The translations under genes and the position numbers were made by a program. 64,000 nt of DNA from Aedes albopictus. Taxonomy: Eukaryota > Arthropoda > Insecta > Diptera > Culicidae. The notes beneath the pieces are model-generated. The model saw only the letters and a program-made list of their open reading frames with translations, made no database searches and was not told where the DNA came from. Where the stretch lies: NCBI RefSeq assembly GCF_035046485.1, contig NC_085137.1, positions 341,486,505-341,550,504 on the forward strand, in the 5' to 3' direction. Each line of letters opens with the position of its first letter. The first letter of the stretch is position 1. This document shows positions 45,045-56,864 of this stretch, piece by piece.

Positions 45045-47745
45045 AATCCTCGCAGGAAAATTGTCGGGAAGAATTCAATCTAAGGGAAAAATCAGGAGAA
45101 TCCTAAAAGAAATTTCGGAAGGAATCACGGAAACAATCCCTCAAAAGAAAAAATCGTAGAGAAATCCTGAAAAGAAGACCGGAAAGATTATCACGACAGA
45201 AATCCTTGGAGGAATTCCAGAACAAAACTAGAAAGGAATCTCAAGAGCAGTCCCTGGAGAAATCCAAGCTTGTTATTCAATGAGCAGTTGAGCAGTTACT
45301 TTTCTTTTCATCGCTTTCGATAATATCACTGAACTTATCACGAAGCATCGTCGGCTGGAAACTTTTATTGAATATATGCAAATGTTGCGTCTGTGTGCGT
45401 GTCGAGCGTTCGTGCCGTAGCCTCTACAGTCAACCTATTTGGTGTGGTTCGGCTGTTCGGGCGACCGTGTGGCGGTACTGAAAGATTAGCATCGATCAAC
45501 AGTGCACGGTTCAATCGTAAGCGATTAAATTACGGTTGATAAGTCGTAATGAGCACTCGTTAGGTGATAATTTGCAACCTTGGAGAAAGCTATATTTTTG
45601 GAGATATAATTAAAAGAATCTCAGAATATTTCCCTGAAAAACCTCGGGGGAAATCCCTGAAAAAATCCTGGAGTCAATGATGGGATCCCTGAAAGAATGC
45701 AGGAGGAATAAACGAAGAAGTCGGTAAATGTATTTCAGGAGAAATAACTGTGAGAATGGCGGAAGAAAGCCCGGGTAATATCCCTGAAGAAATCTGGGAC
45801 GACTCGGTGAAAGAATTTTGGAAGGAATCAAGGAGGGAGCCCGGGAGAAGTAACAGAAGAAATCCCGAGAGACAACCCAAGAAAAAATCTAAAGGATTCC
45901 TGACAGACATTCCTGACAATATTCCTAAACGAATCTTGGAGAAATTCTTAAGATTCTCAAGTGGAGTCCTTTCAAACATCTCTGAGAAATCCCTGGAACA
46001 AACCCGGGAGAGCTCTGAGAGAATCCCTGAAGAAATCTCAGTAGAAATCTCGGAAAACATCCCTGAAGGAAGCCCGGGAAGGAGTATCTGAAAAAAATCC
46101 CAAGAGAAATTCCTAAAGGAGTCCTAGAAAAAAATTTCTAAATGGATCCTTAAAAGAATCATTGAAAACGTCCCGGGAGGATTCCCAAAGGAATACCGGG
46201 ATAAACTCCGATAGAAAACATAAAAAGAGTCAATGAAGAAATTACGGGAGAAATTTCTGAAGTAATCCCCATTAAAATTTAGCAAGAATCCCTTTATAAA
46301 TCCCCAAATAAATCTCGAGAAGAATACCTACAAGAATGCAGGAAGAAAACCCGGGATGAATCAAAGCAGCAATCTCAGAAGGAATGCTGGAAGAAATCTC
46401 AAAAGATATCCCGATTAAAATCTCAGAAAGAAACTCTGAATTAATCTGAGCAAGAACCTCTAAAGGAAACTTGAAAGAAATCAATAAAGAAATAGGACAG
46501 ATCGGTGAAGTACTAGATTTGTAGTAATGAGCTGAATTTTAGTATGGTGAGAAGGTCAATTCTCCGTTTCTGCAGTGAAATGGCACAAAAAGCGTGGGTA
46601 TTATGATTCCTTGCCTAATTTAATGCTGTTTGAGCAAAACTTTGGGCAACAGTGTTGTTGTTTTCTCCATTTCTTGCAATATAAACAACATAGTTATTCA
46701 AAGTTTTGCTCAATCAGCATCAAATTAGGCAAGAAAACATAATACCCACGCTTTTTGCACCATTTCATTACAGAAATAGAGAACTGACCTTCTCACCATA
46801 CTTAAATTCAGCTCATTACTACAAATCTAGTACTACACCGAACGTGCCCCATTCCAGGAGGAATCAATTAAGGAATCCCTGGGAGGAATCCTGACGGAAT
46901 TTCAGGGGGAACATCTAAAGCAATCAAAGGAGGAATTCCTGAAGAAATTGTGGGAAAAAATCTTGAAGGAATACTGGGAAATACCCGGAAGAAACTCACG
47001 TGGTATCCTGGTAAAACCCGATAAAATTCAATGAAGAAATCTCAGAAGGTGCAAGTGAAGGAATGAAACTCAGGATATTCCCAAAGGCATCCATGACGGA
47101 ATCTAGGTAATAATCCGTAAAAAAATAGGAAGCAATTCCGATAGCAATCCCTGAAGGAATCTCAGGATGAATCATTGAAGAAATCACTAATGGTATACCG
47201 AAAAATATCCCTGTATGAGTAATAAAAATAATAAGCAAGGGAATCAGAAGTAATTAATGATAGAATCTCGGGGAAAATTCTAATGAGTGTCCAGGAAAGG
47301 AAAGAATACTAGGAGAAACCCCATGAAAAACAGGAAAGCCGGAAAGAATTCCAGAAGAAGTCCTGTAAAAATCAGTGAAAGAGTCACAGGAGGAACCATT
47401 GATTCTTGTGGACATTTTTGAAGAAATTTCCCAAAGAATGTCTAAAAAAAAAAAAATCATTTGAAGAATCCTGGGTAGGATCTTCTGGAGAAATCCGGGA
47501 AAACTCCTAGAATAATCACGGGGGAAACCCTGAGAGAATGCCGGAAGATATTTTTGGAGGAATCCTTAGAAGAATAGATGAAAGAATTCCATGAAGAACT
47601 GTTCGGAATACCAGGAGGAATTCGTGGAGATATTCTGCCAAGATGGATTCCTGCAGGATTGTCGAGATGAATCATAAGATGAAACTCGATTGGAATCCTA
47701 GGAAGGAGAAATCCGTAGCGCAGGAGGAATTGTTAAATAGTTTGT
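45045..47745 (-). repeat. Degenerate 12-bp repeat block 4 (minus orientation)
   Basis: Variants of ggaggaattcc / gaagaaatccc run through 45045-45260, 45600-46500 and 46850-47745. About 340 bp of unrelated DNA splits it at 45260-45600, and the foldback at 46503-46840 splits it again. Frames such as 45674-46060 are repeat-derived. Confidence 0.75.
46503..46840. mobile_element. 338-bp foldback inside the 12-bp repeat
   Basis: The arms of ~130 bp mirror each other: cggtgaagtactagatttgt with acaaatctagtactacaccg, and gcgtgggtattatgattcc with its near complement. The ~75-bp loop contains a run of acaacat words. The 12-bp repeat continues on both sides. Confidence 0.8.
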
Positions 47746-49399
47746 CTTGTGTACAGACGGAAATATCCGTGATGACATGTAGTGCGAACGTCTACAGGAC
47801 ATACTGAAATGCCCGAAATATGTTTTTGAGCTCATATTATTTTATTTTATATCGCAATGATTCAAAAAGAGGATTTCTCTTCTTTTTTTGCAAACACACA
47901 AAGATAAATTTGCTTTTAAACTGGAGCCACAAATAATCATCAGAAGATTTACTTTTTCGCAAATACGGGCTTCCTAACAGAATCTGAATATGTTGATTAA
48001 ATTGTTCCAAATATTGTCTGATTATACACAACTCCCATTCGTTTCCATCTACCACTATTTGAAGGAAAAGTTACCGCCCACAAATCCGCCCTCACGATCC
48101 CCAAAAACGTCTCCCAATCGTTCCACACCGGCATCTATCAGAAGTATCAAGATGCTAATCTCATTCTCGTTGCCAAAACCACATGTGTACGTTAAACATT
48201 CAAAATCAAACATCAGAACCAGTTAGGGAAAACCCGACTTTCGACCCGGACTTTGTCAGTCAGTTGTTTCGAAGGAAGCTGATGGGAAGTTGGGTCGGGT
48301 CCTCTTAGGGCGGAAGACTTTTAGGCAACCGGTAGTAGCTAAGCTACACTCAGAAGACATGCCCAGCCCACTGACTGCCACTACCAACTTATTCTTTATT
48401 TATTTTCCCTTGGTGTTGCCGGAGGCCCATATGTTTTCTCTGCGTATTAAATTAAATTGCATATCAAATCCCAACTCGCTCGGGTGAGGGTCGCTTGGTT
48501 GCTTAGGCTTCCGTTTCCAGCACGATGACAACGATGAAGACGTTGAGGAGGACGAGCACGACGACGCCGGTGATGAAGACGTCTTCATTGCCGCATCACC
48601 CATCCCCCATCTGCTAGACTGTGTTTCGTACAGTTGCCTATTTGTTTATGCAGATCAAACTTGAACATCATCGACGTTTTTGCATACCCATTCATCTCCG
48701 TTTCCGGTGATGTGGCCCATGGAGAAACTACGGTGGCGACGACGTTGATGATGACGGTTGCTGACAACAAAGGCTTTGTGTGGTTTTACTAGTTGGTGAC
48801 CATTTCAATCCACCAAGAAAATAGCTACATTTATGTCGTTTTTACACTGGGTCTTTTTTCAGTTTTATGGCCTGTTTTTTTTTTTCTTTATTTGTATGTC
48901 TGTGGAATGGAGATTTTCCACCTAGGCTACGATGAAAACCTGAAAGCTAAGGGTTTTCACGCACACACCATAAGAGGGTTTACAAATGTCTATCCGATGA
49001 AAACATGAGACCTTTTTTTGATGGGTGGAAGAGAAGCAACTGAAACATTTGGGAAGCGAGAAAATAAGGCCTAATGGAAAAGGATATCTACAGCGCTTTT
49101 GTTTATACATGCCTCCATATTTGACGATCCATTCATTAAGCATACTTATTACTTACATACAAGAAAACAAAAAAACAAAAGCAAAACCAGAAACATCTAC
49201 GTTAATTTATTATTATTACATTTGTGTATATCGTGTGGCATGTAAATACTGTATGCCCAAGAAAGCTAAGTAGACTCTCATGTCAAAAGATCCTGGACCA
49301 TACCGAGAAATAAGCCCAGAAACCATCAGCATGACCTTGCTGTTCTTTAGGATAGGATGTTTCAAGTATTTTGAACTGACTGTTACGAGTATTGAGCAC
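47746..49399. other. Unassigned DNA
   Basis: At 48515-48600 a GAC/GAAGACG-rich simple sequence gives Ser-rich frames on the minus strand. No gene is recognised. Confidence 0.35.
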
Positions 49400-49401
49400 T
49401 T

Positions 49402-50987
49402 CCCGGACAGAAAAGAATTACAAAACAATTGCAAGTTTTACCATTCAAAATGAATTACTGAATGGTAAAATTTGCCATTGGTTTGTTTGAAATAAGTGAC
49501 AAAAGAGCAAAAATAATAATTGACATTGTTCGATAAAATAACTAAAGAATGTCAAATTTTGACATTAAATACAACCGCAAACCAAGAACAAAAAAAAATA
49601 AGGTTGAGAATTGCAAAATATACCATTATTCAGTTATTGAAAACAGAACAATATCAAAATTAGTTATTCGTTTGTCAACCAAAAGAAGGGCATATTAAGT
49701 TGTTTATTCCAATAACAACATGAAAACTTATAATTTTTCAGGATGGAAAGTAATTTCAAACAAATATCAAAAGATACCATTAGAATAACCAAAATTCAAA
49801 TTTTGTCATTATTATGCACTTATAAAGCCGAAACTGTGATGGTTCATCAACCCGGGTAGAGCTTAATGGCAAAAAAATGGCAAATTTTACCATTAAAACA
49901 GAATGTTTGAATGGCAAAATGTGTTATTTGTTTGTTTGAAATAAGAGTTAAAATAACAAAAATAATAACAAAATTTTGGTAGCAGAAAAACATAAAAATA
50001 ACTTATTTTGCCATTGTAATAACAAAGTAATGGTAAAGCATGCGGATTAAACTGAAGAACAAAATAAGTTATTATTGAGATATTGATAACAAAATAAGAC
50101 CCAAATTAACTGTTATCGGTGAATAACAAAATATATGACATTCTTAAGTTATTGATAACAGAATAAGAACAAATTTAGCTGTTTATGTGGCGATCAAAAT
50201 AATGGTAGGTTTAATTATTCAAATTCAATTTTAAAATAATGGTAGATTCAGTCATTATTTCAAAGTAGCAGAAGAAAGGTAAAATGAGCTATTTCTTTTT
50301 TTTTTCAATAAAATTTAAGTTCATCAATCAATGTAAAAACAGTTTAATTTCGTGGAAATGAAAAACTCAAAACGAAACGAACTTAAAAATAAAATTGACT
50401 TTGATGAACGTAGCCACCGTTATGCTTGAAATATACAATATATTAGTTAATGGTTTATTAAGAGTAAAATATGTTATGGTGCCTAATGTTTAGAAATAAT
50501 TTCTCACAATACCAAAATAATGGTAAATTTAGCTAGGAATGTGATATTTTATACAATTCATTATAAAAGGTGCTAAATTGCAAGTTTTACCATGATAGTA
50601 ATTTTTGTTATTGATGTGTTATTTAGCATTATTCATGAATATAATATCAATGACAAGATTTGCTATGATTGTATATTTTGCTATTGATTAGCCATTTTAA
50701 GTTTTTCATAATAACAGAAGAATGGTAAAACGAGATATGATGGCAAAACCAGTTATTATTTTGTCCTTTGTTTGCCATTAGCCTCTACCCGGGAAACTCG
50801 TAAGAGGTCAACAATATCTCACCAGTTGCAAAATTTGTTATGATAGCAAAATAACACATTCAGTAGTTATTCTTCCAAATTTGATAAATGACAAACGAAT
50901 GGCATATTTTGATATGTCGCAAAATTAGTTATGACAATAAAATTTGTTATTCTTTTGTTTTTGGTTTGCCATTCACCTCTACCCGGG
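49402..50987. mobile_element. Outer CCCGGG element, TT-flanked, split by a related insertion
   Basis: It starts cccggacagaaaagaattac and ends tgccattcacctctacccggg. TT flanks both sides (49400-49401, 50988-50989). The interior is made of short words (aatggtaaaa, ttgccatt, aataacaaaa). The element at 49851-50793 lies inside it, so its own length is ~640 bp. Confidence 0.65.
49851..50793. mobile_element. Inner CCCGGGTAGAG element, AA-flanked
   Basis: The TIRs cccgggtagagcttaatggc and gccattagcctctacccggg are near-perfect. AA duplicates lie at 49849-49850 and 50794-50795. The interior repeats taataacaaaat and attgataacaaaataag many times and has no long frame. It inserted into a relative of itself. 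Confidence 0.85.
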
Positions 50988-51489
50988 TTCCATTTCATTC
51001 TACCGTTAATGTCCAAAATATATCGATCTGTTCAAAACTCCTGGAACACCATATAGATGCAATATTTATCCCTCTACTAATCGTATATCAGAACTGTTAG
51101 TAATGGTTCATCCCATTTCCATGAAAGACTGCCCCAGAAAGTATGGACGCACCTAGTCTTCAGTTGTCTGGACCCAATCGATGGTTCTTGTTTCGGGCTT
51201 CGTTTTGGCTGATTCTGCTTACTATAGAAGGGGTTCTCAAACTTTTTGAGCTTGCGACCCACTTTTGATTTTTATAGAATTTGGCGACCCATTTCGCACG
51301 TATTTCCAAATGCAAATTCGAATTGACTTTTAAAACAAAGACATTTTATCATTGGTTTAAAAAAAAACTAACGTAACGTAGCATTCATACTTAAAACATT
51401 TAAATTATTGTGCTCTTTTCGTTTTTCGAAAAAGTCTAAGTAAGGTTAAGGCGACCAAGTGTTCAGCTTCGTAAATTCTTAGTCTAAAG

Positions 51490-51987
51490 GATGTTTTCGA
51501 TCACCTGGCAATCATTTCCCAACTAACAAAAGAAGCTGTATAAAAGCTTATGGAGCAAACGCATGGATGAAAATAGCCTATTAAGCTCTTATGCAGCAAA
51601 AATGTTAGCTGGGTTAACTCATTTATCCACAGTCCACAGCTCAGTTCAGAAGCATAATGTTGAAATGAGGTGTTCGGCAAATGTGTAGATAAGTGTTTCC
51701 TGCAATTATCACCAAGGACGCCATATCCTAACTCTCATATATACGGCGTGACAGCGCTACTACCACCTACTCATACTAAACGATCGAAAAATCCGATCGT
51801 TTAGTATGAGTAGGTGGTACTAACACTTTTACGCAGTTAATATAAGAGTTAGAATATGGCGTTCTTGGTGATAATTGTAGGAAAAACAATAATCTACAAG
51901 TTTGTCAAATATCACATTTTAATATTAGGCTTCTAAACTTAGTTATAGACAAATGAGTCAAATGATTGCCAGATGATCGAAGACATC
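51490..51987. mobile_element. ~500-bp foldback nested in the hAT-like element
   Basis: The arms run gatgttttcgatcacctggc ... and mirror to gatgatcgaagacatc at 51972-51987, meeting at a near-perfect palindrome around 51760-51820 (ggtggt... cgatcgtttagtatgagtag). The left arm is ~96 bp longer because of the MITE at 51518-51613. Confidence 0.8.
51518..51613. mobile_element. 96-bp CCCAACTAACA MITE nested in the foldback
   Basis: It starts cccaactaaca and ends tgttagctggg. TT flanks both sides (51516-51517, 51614-51615). The right arm of the surrounding foldback lacks it and reads straight from aatcattt to gactcatttg in mirror, which confirms the insertion. Confidence 0.85.
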
Positions 51988-52588
51988 TTTGCTCGGGTTA
52001 AAAATACTATAAATATTTACAGCGAATTGAAAAATCCGTTCGAAATTTTCAGTCATATCCTTCATACACACTGATTTTATTTTTATTTTTGATAAAATTA
52101 CTTTTTAGTTGTTCTGATTTCCATAAAAGTTCAGATTATCAACATTCAGCAGAATTCTAACCGAGTTTGATATTTTAACTACTGAACTTTGCGTTTGAAT
52201 CCAATTGAAAATGCAAAAATCTAGCAACAACTTGAACTCATTTTTCCAGAACGCAAGTAAAAATCTAAAATTTTACCCTAATCTAAAATCTTCTGATTGA
52301 AAACTCACAGTTTCATAATAGATTTCAGATCATAGACAGTATACTCCATACTAAGATTTACAATACGAAATTTTGAATAGAATTAAGAATATACCGAATT
52401 TCTAGAAATAAACCTGCCGATTCTCCAAGAGAGTATTTATAAATTAGAAAATAGCAATCAATATCATTTGTCGGAAGTTAATTTAGACATTTATTACAAT
52501 ATTGCCAAAGCCTTCGCGACCCACCAAAAATCAGCCCGTGACCCACCGGTGGGTCGCGACCCATAGTTTGAGAAACGATGTACTATAG

Positions 52589-53899
52589 GATCGAAAATTC
52601 AAACGTTCTTCGCCACAATGAACATTGGAATTCGAAATGGTAACTTTTTTGGTAATACCCCGCTTTGTGTTAGTTAGAAGGTTTTTTCTTGTGCTCTAAC
52701 ACCTTCATTATTTGTTTATCCAAACGAGGGTTAGCAGGATCTTTATTTTTACTCAATTTCTACCTATGCTTAAACGTGTAATTCCCACCGTGGTTGCTGA
52801 TTGCTGCTTACACGATTTTCTCACTTACTCCCACAAAATTTTGTTCATTTCGTAAGTGACCTTTCAAACTCTGTACATCGGTTGTGCATATTTTTTCGAT
52901 AATGTTCCGCTGAAAGTTCATGTATTTTGAAACAAACTGTTGTGATTGCAAAAACCGCTATACAAATGTTGAGAAAATAGGTTGACCAACAGGATGTAGC
53001 TTTCAAAAAGAACTAGTCATGAATAGTTTTGAAATTCCAATATTTTCTTAATGCGTCCATACTTTCTGGACCTGTCTTTATTTTACTAATGCAAATCACA
53101 AAAACTCTTACAGATAAGCTATATAATCTAGTAAAAACAAAGAAAATCTTCCAACTGGATTTTTTGACACTAGATTAGCTCGCATGACTCGCTTCATATG
53201 TATTCATATTCAGAACTATGTATTCTTCTTTAAACTCACTAGCATCGACGACAATGTCGATGTGGGAATATCCTCACTTGTACAAAAGGGCTTTTCCACA
53301 TCAGCGACAAGTCCCCAGTTTTCCCTCGAAATTCTCCCAAAACCACTGGAGGCATAGCTAATGGTCTACTCATGTGGCCTACACCGGTCGTCCGGAGCAA
53401 GCGTGCATGCATATATGACACCCATTTTCAAAAGGAGCAGTAGCCTCTCCTAACATATACAATATGGAGAATGGGAGGAATGCATTATGCACCACGAATA
53501 ATTGATAATTTGCCATTGTATCATTCTTTTGTTTCACAATGCTTATTCCCCCGCTGGCTGCTGGCAACAGTCTTTCTCTTTGTCATCCTCATCGTCATCA
53601 AGAGCTAAGTACCTATCGTATGTAGGTAGCATCGCCACTGTTCAAAAGTGAATATTTGCACGAACAATTCAATTTTCAATTTCGATTCCCACCACGATGT
53701 CGAGCTGTTTCTGTCATCAAGCATCATCATCGTCGTTCGTACTTGAATTTGAAATTTTGGCGACGATAAGGTTTTAGCGATAATTGTTAAGTTGGTAAGC
53801 TGGATAACGAAGGGTTGCATAGTGAGGAGTTGACAATAACTACAGTGAAGCTTTATTCCAGCGTAATCATGTACTTAGTCTCGTCTCTTCAGAGGACCA
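52589..53899. other. Unassigned DNA
   Basis: No gene or clear element ends are recognised. Confidence 0.35.
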
Positions 53900-53901
53900 T
53901 A

Positions 53902-54176
53902 CACAGATAAAAATAATGACATTTACACGCCATGTAAACTTAATTTTAGTAATGTAAACTTAGTGTGATGATGGTTAACATGATATATCATGTAAATTTA
54001 CGTTATATGTCATGTAAAAACTCAGAGTCATGCTGAATTACATGACATATAATGGAAGTTTACATGATGTTTCATGAATTTTACATGATATGTCATGTAA
54101 ACTTTTGTGATATCCCACACGCTCCAATTATGTGAATCATATGTCACAGAACTTTACACTCTTTTTTCGATCTGTG
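53902..54176. mobile_element. 275-bp CACAGAT MITE, TA-flanked
   Basis: The TIRs cacagataaaaataatg and cttttttcgatctgtg are flanked by TA (53900-53901, 54177-54178). Inside, acatgatatatcatgtaaa-type palindromes repeat several times (catgtaaact, atgacatata). TA duplication points to Tc1/mariner-type mobilisation. Confidence 0.75.
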
Positions 54177-54253
54177 TAAGCTTCCTCCACTGTCCAACGG
54201 TCGTTGTCGTGCTGACGCTGTGCACGTTCAATACGCCTGACTGGGTCGTAATG

Positions 54254-54622
54254 ACCCCGATGTCGTAAAACATGGAAAAGTGATTTGTTGATATATTTGT
54301 CATCTTTCATTCAATTTTAATTCTTCTTGGCTTATTTGAAACAAAATGAATGATACTTACTGCATAGACATTGAACCACATATATTTGTTGAAATTTACA
54401 TACTAAAACTTAACGTAAAGTTGCCTCATTTTTTGAAGCGTGGTAAAATGTGCTAACTTTACATAACATTTTTATATACAAAAATCGTTAAATACGTTAA
54501 GTTGAAGACATCAAACGTAAAGTAGTTAATTATCTTTGAAATGAGCCAAAAAGAATTTAAATCGAACTACAGATGACGAAGATATCACCAAATCACTTTT
54601 CCATGTTTTACGAAAGTGACCC
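54254..54622. mobile_element. ~370-bp inverted-repeat element
   Basis: gtcgtaaaacatggaaaagt at 54262 is mirrored by acttttccatgttttacgaa at about 54595, with gttgatatatttgtcatc / gatgacgaagatatcacc inside. The arms are ~50 bp. The interior repeats ttaacgtaaagttg words. Confidence 0.6.
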
Positions 54623-55050
54623 CAAACTTTTGGCCGATACATCATATTGAGGGGTGACCCCAAACTTTTGGTCGATGACATCAAGGATTAATTTACTTAA
54701 TATCTTTTTTCTAGATTTTTTAGCTAAGTTCTGTAAAAAGCAGATGAAAGCTGATAGAAAATGGGTCATATTACCGCTCTCATCTTAAAATTTGGTCGAC
54801 CCAACTTCCAGCGACACTGCCGTAAGTTTATATTCATTTTTTAGAAAATTTGCAACTTTGGGTTAAGTTTACATACAAAATTTTTTGAAAAATTTTCTTT
54901 TAAATCATGTTCAAAGTTTCTTTGACTTATTATCTTTTGAATGAAACCTAGGGTTTTGAAATCGCGGACGCAAATTGGCGGAGATATGGGCCTAAAAAAA
55001 TGACATGTTTTTGAGGGGGTGACCCCAAACTTTTGAACGGGAGTGTAAAT
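54618..55050. repeat. GTGACCCCAAACTTTTG repeated words
   Basis: gtgaccccaaacttttg occurs three times in the same orientation at about 54616, 54655 and 55019; the last is followed by aacgggagtgtaaat. The spacing of the outer copies suggests an element end that has been duplicated. The class is uncertain. Confidence 0.5.
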
Positions 55051-55418
55051 CTGGTTATTGCAGTTGTGTTTCACTGTTCGCATCAAAAAATTCGCTGAAA
55101 ATCGATGGTTCATACACAACAACACATGAAATAATCACTTTTAGCCATTTTGACAGCCACCCTGACCCCAGAACAATCCGGAATATCCCCGGAATGGTTC
55201 CGGATATCGCATGGCGACTTGAGTATAATAAACTAGCACCAATTTATGATCGATTGAGGGCAATTTCATAAAACTCGGATGAGAATTGACGAAATGCCAG
55301 CATTTTGAAAATGAGTTTTCAGGGGGCGGGTACGTGAAGGTTAATCCCGTTGCATAAAAAGATTGTCCAGTGCGCTTTTCCTTTAACCCATGAACACCTG
55401 GGACGATCTACTTTTGGT

Positions 55419-55677
55419 AGAAATGCAATATACCGCATTTAGTTCACTACTGGACTGCGAACTGCGACATTATAAGTGCGAAAACATAAATAAAAGTGCG
55501 CGATTGTATCAAATCAGGTTGATGTCTTCGGCGCACTATTTCTTCAATCTATGGAGAACAAGTGCTCTGAAGACACCGAGTTGATTTGATGCAATCGCGC
55601 ACTTTTATTAGCGTTTTCGCACTCGTGAAAACTAGTGCGATAGTCCAGTGGTGAACTAAATGCGCTATATCTTCTTT
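55419..55677. mobile_element. 259-bp foldback element
   Basis: The arms of ~105 bp mirror: gcatttagttcactactgga with tccagtggtgaactaaatgc, aaaagtgcgcgattg with caatcgcgcactttt, gatgtcttcgg with its near complement. The loop is ~45 bp. Confidence 0.8.
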
Positions 55678-55859
55678 GTTTTAAAACATTTTACCCTGGA
55701 TGTTTTTTTTATAGTCAAGGGGAATAGTTGTGCTAAGAAATGCATGGTACCTCCCCCTTTTGCACGTATTTTTGCTCAAATTTCATTGTTTTGCTAATCA
55801 TCAATAGTTTTCACTGATCCTTGACATGCAATGTATTACTACCCATCATAGTCTGTTGA

Positions 55860-56830
55860 AGTTTTGATCCCAGAGCTATTCTAAGGCCTCCAAAGTACTC
55901 CGAAGTTTGTGACACATATCCAACATTCTTAACCAAATTTTATACACGATGAATGATCACAGAACATAGTCTACGGTGCTCGAAAAGCCTCAAAGCAGCC
56001 CTAGAAAATTCATGGGAAATGAATTGGGTGATCTAGGTCATCCAAACTATTCTGGGATTCATGTTCTTAAGATCTACAACTTCTACCATCGTTTGTGTTC
56101 ACTCTGTTCAAGAAATTCAGTCACCTTGATGTCCATTAGACCTAGCAATGCTATGATCAACTTTATATTGTGGTAGTTGAACATTCCGTGAAATACAAAT
56201 GGCTTCCAATACACTTTGAAGTTTGGGATACGATATCTACATACTGTATCATACTTTAGTTGTAAAAAAAACATCGTGGAATGTAATATATACTGCTGAA
56301 GGAACCTCAGTGCACAGCTATAATGCTTTTGGTTCATTCAGGGGATATTCCAGGCATTCCAAACTATTCTGGAATTATGACCTTCAAGGTATACAGACTC
56401 AACTATTGTTTTTCTTCACTCTATCGGCATAATTCTTTCACGATTGTGTCTGTTGCACCTTTTTTTTTTGTTTTTTTTTTTTTGTATTTGTGAATTTTAA
56501 CTTATTGCTAATTCTTCACACAGGTCTGTTGCACCTCATTATACTACGAGTATCTCTATTTGTTGCTATTTGAGTGCCCACTGGTATACAAATGGACCCA
56601 ATGTATTTTTAATTATGAGTCGCAATATCTGTAAATTTTATGATATTTTTATTGTAGCAAATGTTCGCGGAACATAATCTACGCTACTCTTTGAGCCTCA
56701 TCCAAACCTTCAAGCTCCACAAGCTCTACTCTTGTATATCTTTACTTTATTGATGTAATTCCTTCACGATTACCTCTGTTTTATCTCATAATATTTTGAG
56801 TATTTCTTTGTGTTACTTGTGCATCCTCTG
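55860..56830 (+). repeat. Degenerate tandem repeat of ~300-350 bp
   Basis: Three units share, in order, a '(c)acagaacatagtctac-gctactc' word, 'ccaaactattctgggatt', 'aggtatacaactc', 'cactctgt-gaagcaattctttcacg' and 'tacaaatgg'. They lie roughly at 55960-56210, 56300-56590 and 56660-56830. The units have diverged considerably. T runs occur at 56460-56482. Confidence 0.5.
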
Positions 56831-56864
56831 ACATACAAATGATCTTCATGTTATTTTGTCGGAA

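Larger units (their letters stand above)
51228..52580. mobile_element. 1.35-kb hAT-like element with exact 8-bp TSD
   Basis: The end aaggggttctcaaactttt is mirrored by tagtttgagaaacgatg, next to gcgacccac / gtgggtcgcgaccc; the 'GGGGTTCTCAAAC...GCGACCC' terminus is typical of hAT elements. The exact duplication tactatag lies at 51220-51227 and 52581-52588. No transposase is present. A foldback (51490-51987) is inserted inside. Confidence 0.9.

Noticed and set aside
45674..46060. Overlapping 128- and 113-codon frames on both strands
   Set aside because: Both derive from the 12-bp repeat; open frames on both strands are expected when the repeat unit lacks stops.
48515..48600. Asp/Ser-rich coding stretch
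   Set aside because: A GAC/GAAGACG simple repeat readable in several frames without gene context.
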